NCBI GenBank assembly: GCA_044433415.1
Contig: JAWXTP010000162.1
Coordinates: forward strand, 1-5,976
Source: JAWXTP01 sp044433415
Lineage (GTDB): Bacteria > Bacteroidota > Bacteroidia > Bacteroidales > Rikenellaceae
DNA length: 5,976 nucleotides
Reading direction: 5' to 3'
Shown: one piece after another, positions 5,494 through 5,976 of the stretch
How the letters are laid out: the number at the start of each line of letters is the position of its first letter
Position numbering within the stretch: the stretch's first letter is position 1
Made by a program: the position numbers and the translations under genes
Notes under the pieces: generated by a model
What the model was told of the DNA's origin: nothing
What the model saw: only the letters and a program-made list of their open reading frames with translations
Databases searched by the model: none

Positions 5494-5976
5494 ATGGAGC
5501 AAATCGAACTAATTCAAAGTAAGATATACGAAATTAGAGGTCAAAAGGTGATGTTGGATAGAGACCTTGCACAAATGTATGGGGTTGAGACTAGAGCCCT
5601 AAACCAAGCTGTTAAACGTAATATTGAGCGTTTTCCTGCTGACTTTATGTTTCAGCTAACAAATGAAGAGTGGCAAATCTTGAAATCACAATTTGTGACA
5701 TCAAGTTGGGGTGGAGTTAGAAAAATGCCATCTGCATTTACAGAGCAAGGGGTAGCAATGCTTAGTAGTGTACTAACATCAAAGATTGCTATTCAGGTAA
5801 ACATCGGTATTATTAGAGCCTTTGTAGCAGTCCGCCACGCATTGCCAACCTCAACATCAGTCAATCAAATATCAGAGCTGAAAACGGAACTAAACAGTCT
5901 CAAAGAGTATATAGAAGAGGTGTTTACCGACTACAACGACATTAATGATGATACACGTATGCAGTTGGAGCTGATA
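5494..5976 (+). CDS. ORF6N-domain protein (partial, runs off the window)
   Basis: The N-terminal 161 residues are present and the frame is open at the window edge. Residues 4-115 match the ORF6N domain, a DNA-binding module known from phage antirepressors and Bacteroidota accessory genes: IQSKIYEIRGQKVMLDRDLA, YGVETRALNQAVKRN (29-43), RFPADFMFQLT (46-56), FTEQGVAMLSSVL (82-94) and the helix IAIQVNIGIIRAF. Residues 124-161 look like a coiled coil. From memory, family members are about 170-200 residues, so only a short tail should be missing. It is coupled to the XRE gene by a three-base gap, and may act as its antirepressor or partner by analogy with phage modules. That role is inferred. Confidence 0.9.
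   Translation, partial: MEQIELIQSKIYEIRGQKVMLDRDLAQMYGVETRALNQAVKRNIERFPADFMFQLTNEEWQILKSQFVTSSWGGVRKMPSAFTEQGVAMLSSVLTSKIAIQVNIGIIRAFVAVRHALPTSTSVNQISELKTELNSLKEYIEEVFTDYNDINDDTRMQLELI

Noticed and set aside
1..5976. CRISPR array, insertion sequence, rRNA, complete tRNA or reverse transcriptase
   Set aside because: None found: no regularly spaced long repeats, no transposase, no cloverleaf, and no reverse transcriptase motifs in any long frame.

Overview
The window is AT-rich, has few purine-rich ribosome binding sites, and has several promoters that fit the Bacteroidota form (TTTG or TTG, 19-20 bp, then TAnnTTTG). With a Bacteroidota-style tyrosine integrase and an ORF6N-domain gene, this points to a member of Bacteroidales or a relative. 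The content is accessory DNA: a mobile-element end with its integrase, beside a second small regulatory cluster.

Layout. A strong intrinsic terminator (15-60) closes something upstream of the window. It is followed at once by a restriction-endonuclease-like gene (105-1205) that has an intact PD-(D/E)XK core but no ATG start and no visible promoter. A promoter at about 1219-1251 then appears to drive three same-strand genes. Two are tandem, diverged paralogues (1353-1991 and 2025-2570), each with one N-terminal membrane segment and an unrecognised soluble domain. The third is a full-length tyrosine recombinase (2677-3966). The second paralogue is cut by an in-frame TAA, yet the reading frame stays open to 2672 and still encodes the C-terminal residues matching the first paralogue.

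The 367-base gap after the integrase (3967-4333) holds three 10-bp repeats that could be integrase arm sites, a GC-rich patch that could be a tRNA-derived attachment core, a plus-strand terminator, and on the minus strand a well-formed promoter plus terminator that could produce an RNA of about 80 nt.

To the right, an unrecognised 233-residue protein (4334-5035, minus) is divergent from a small XRE-type regulator (5233-5490, plus). The regulator is tightly followed by an ORF6N-domain protein (5494 to beyond the window). The 197-bp divergent region carries five TTATACT-type sites, two forming a perfect 13-bp inverted repeat around the regulator's -7 element and one overlapping the -7 element of the minus-strand gene. 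The simplest reading is that the XRE protein controls both directions.

Most worth following up: the paralogous membrane protein pair with its in-frame stop, linked to a nuclease and an integrase; the phased operator array; and the candidate small RNA. No CRISPR array, insertion sequence, rRNA or complete tRNA was seen.
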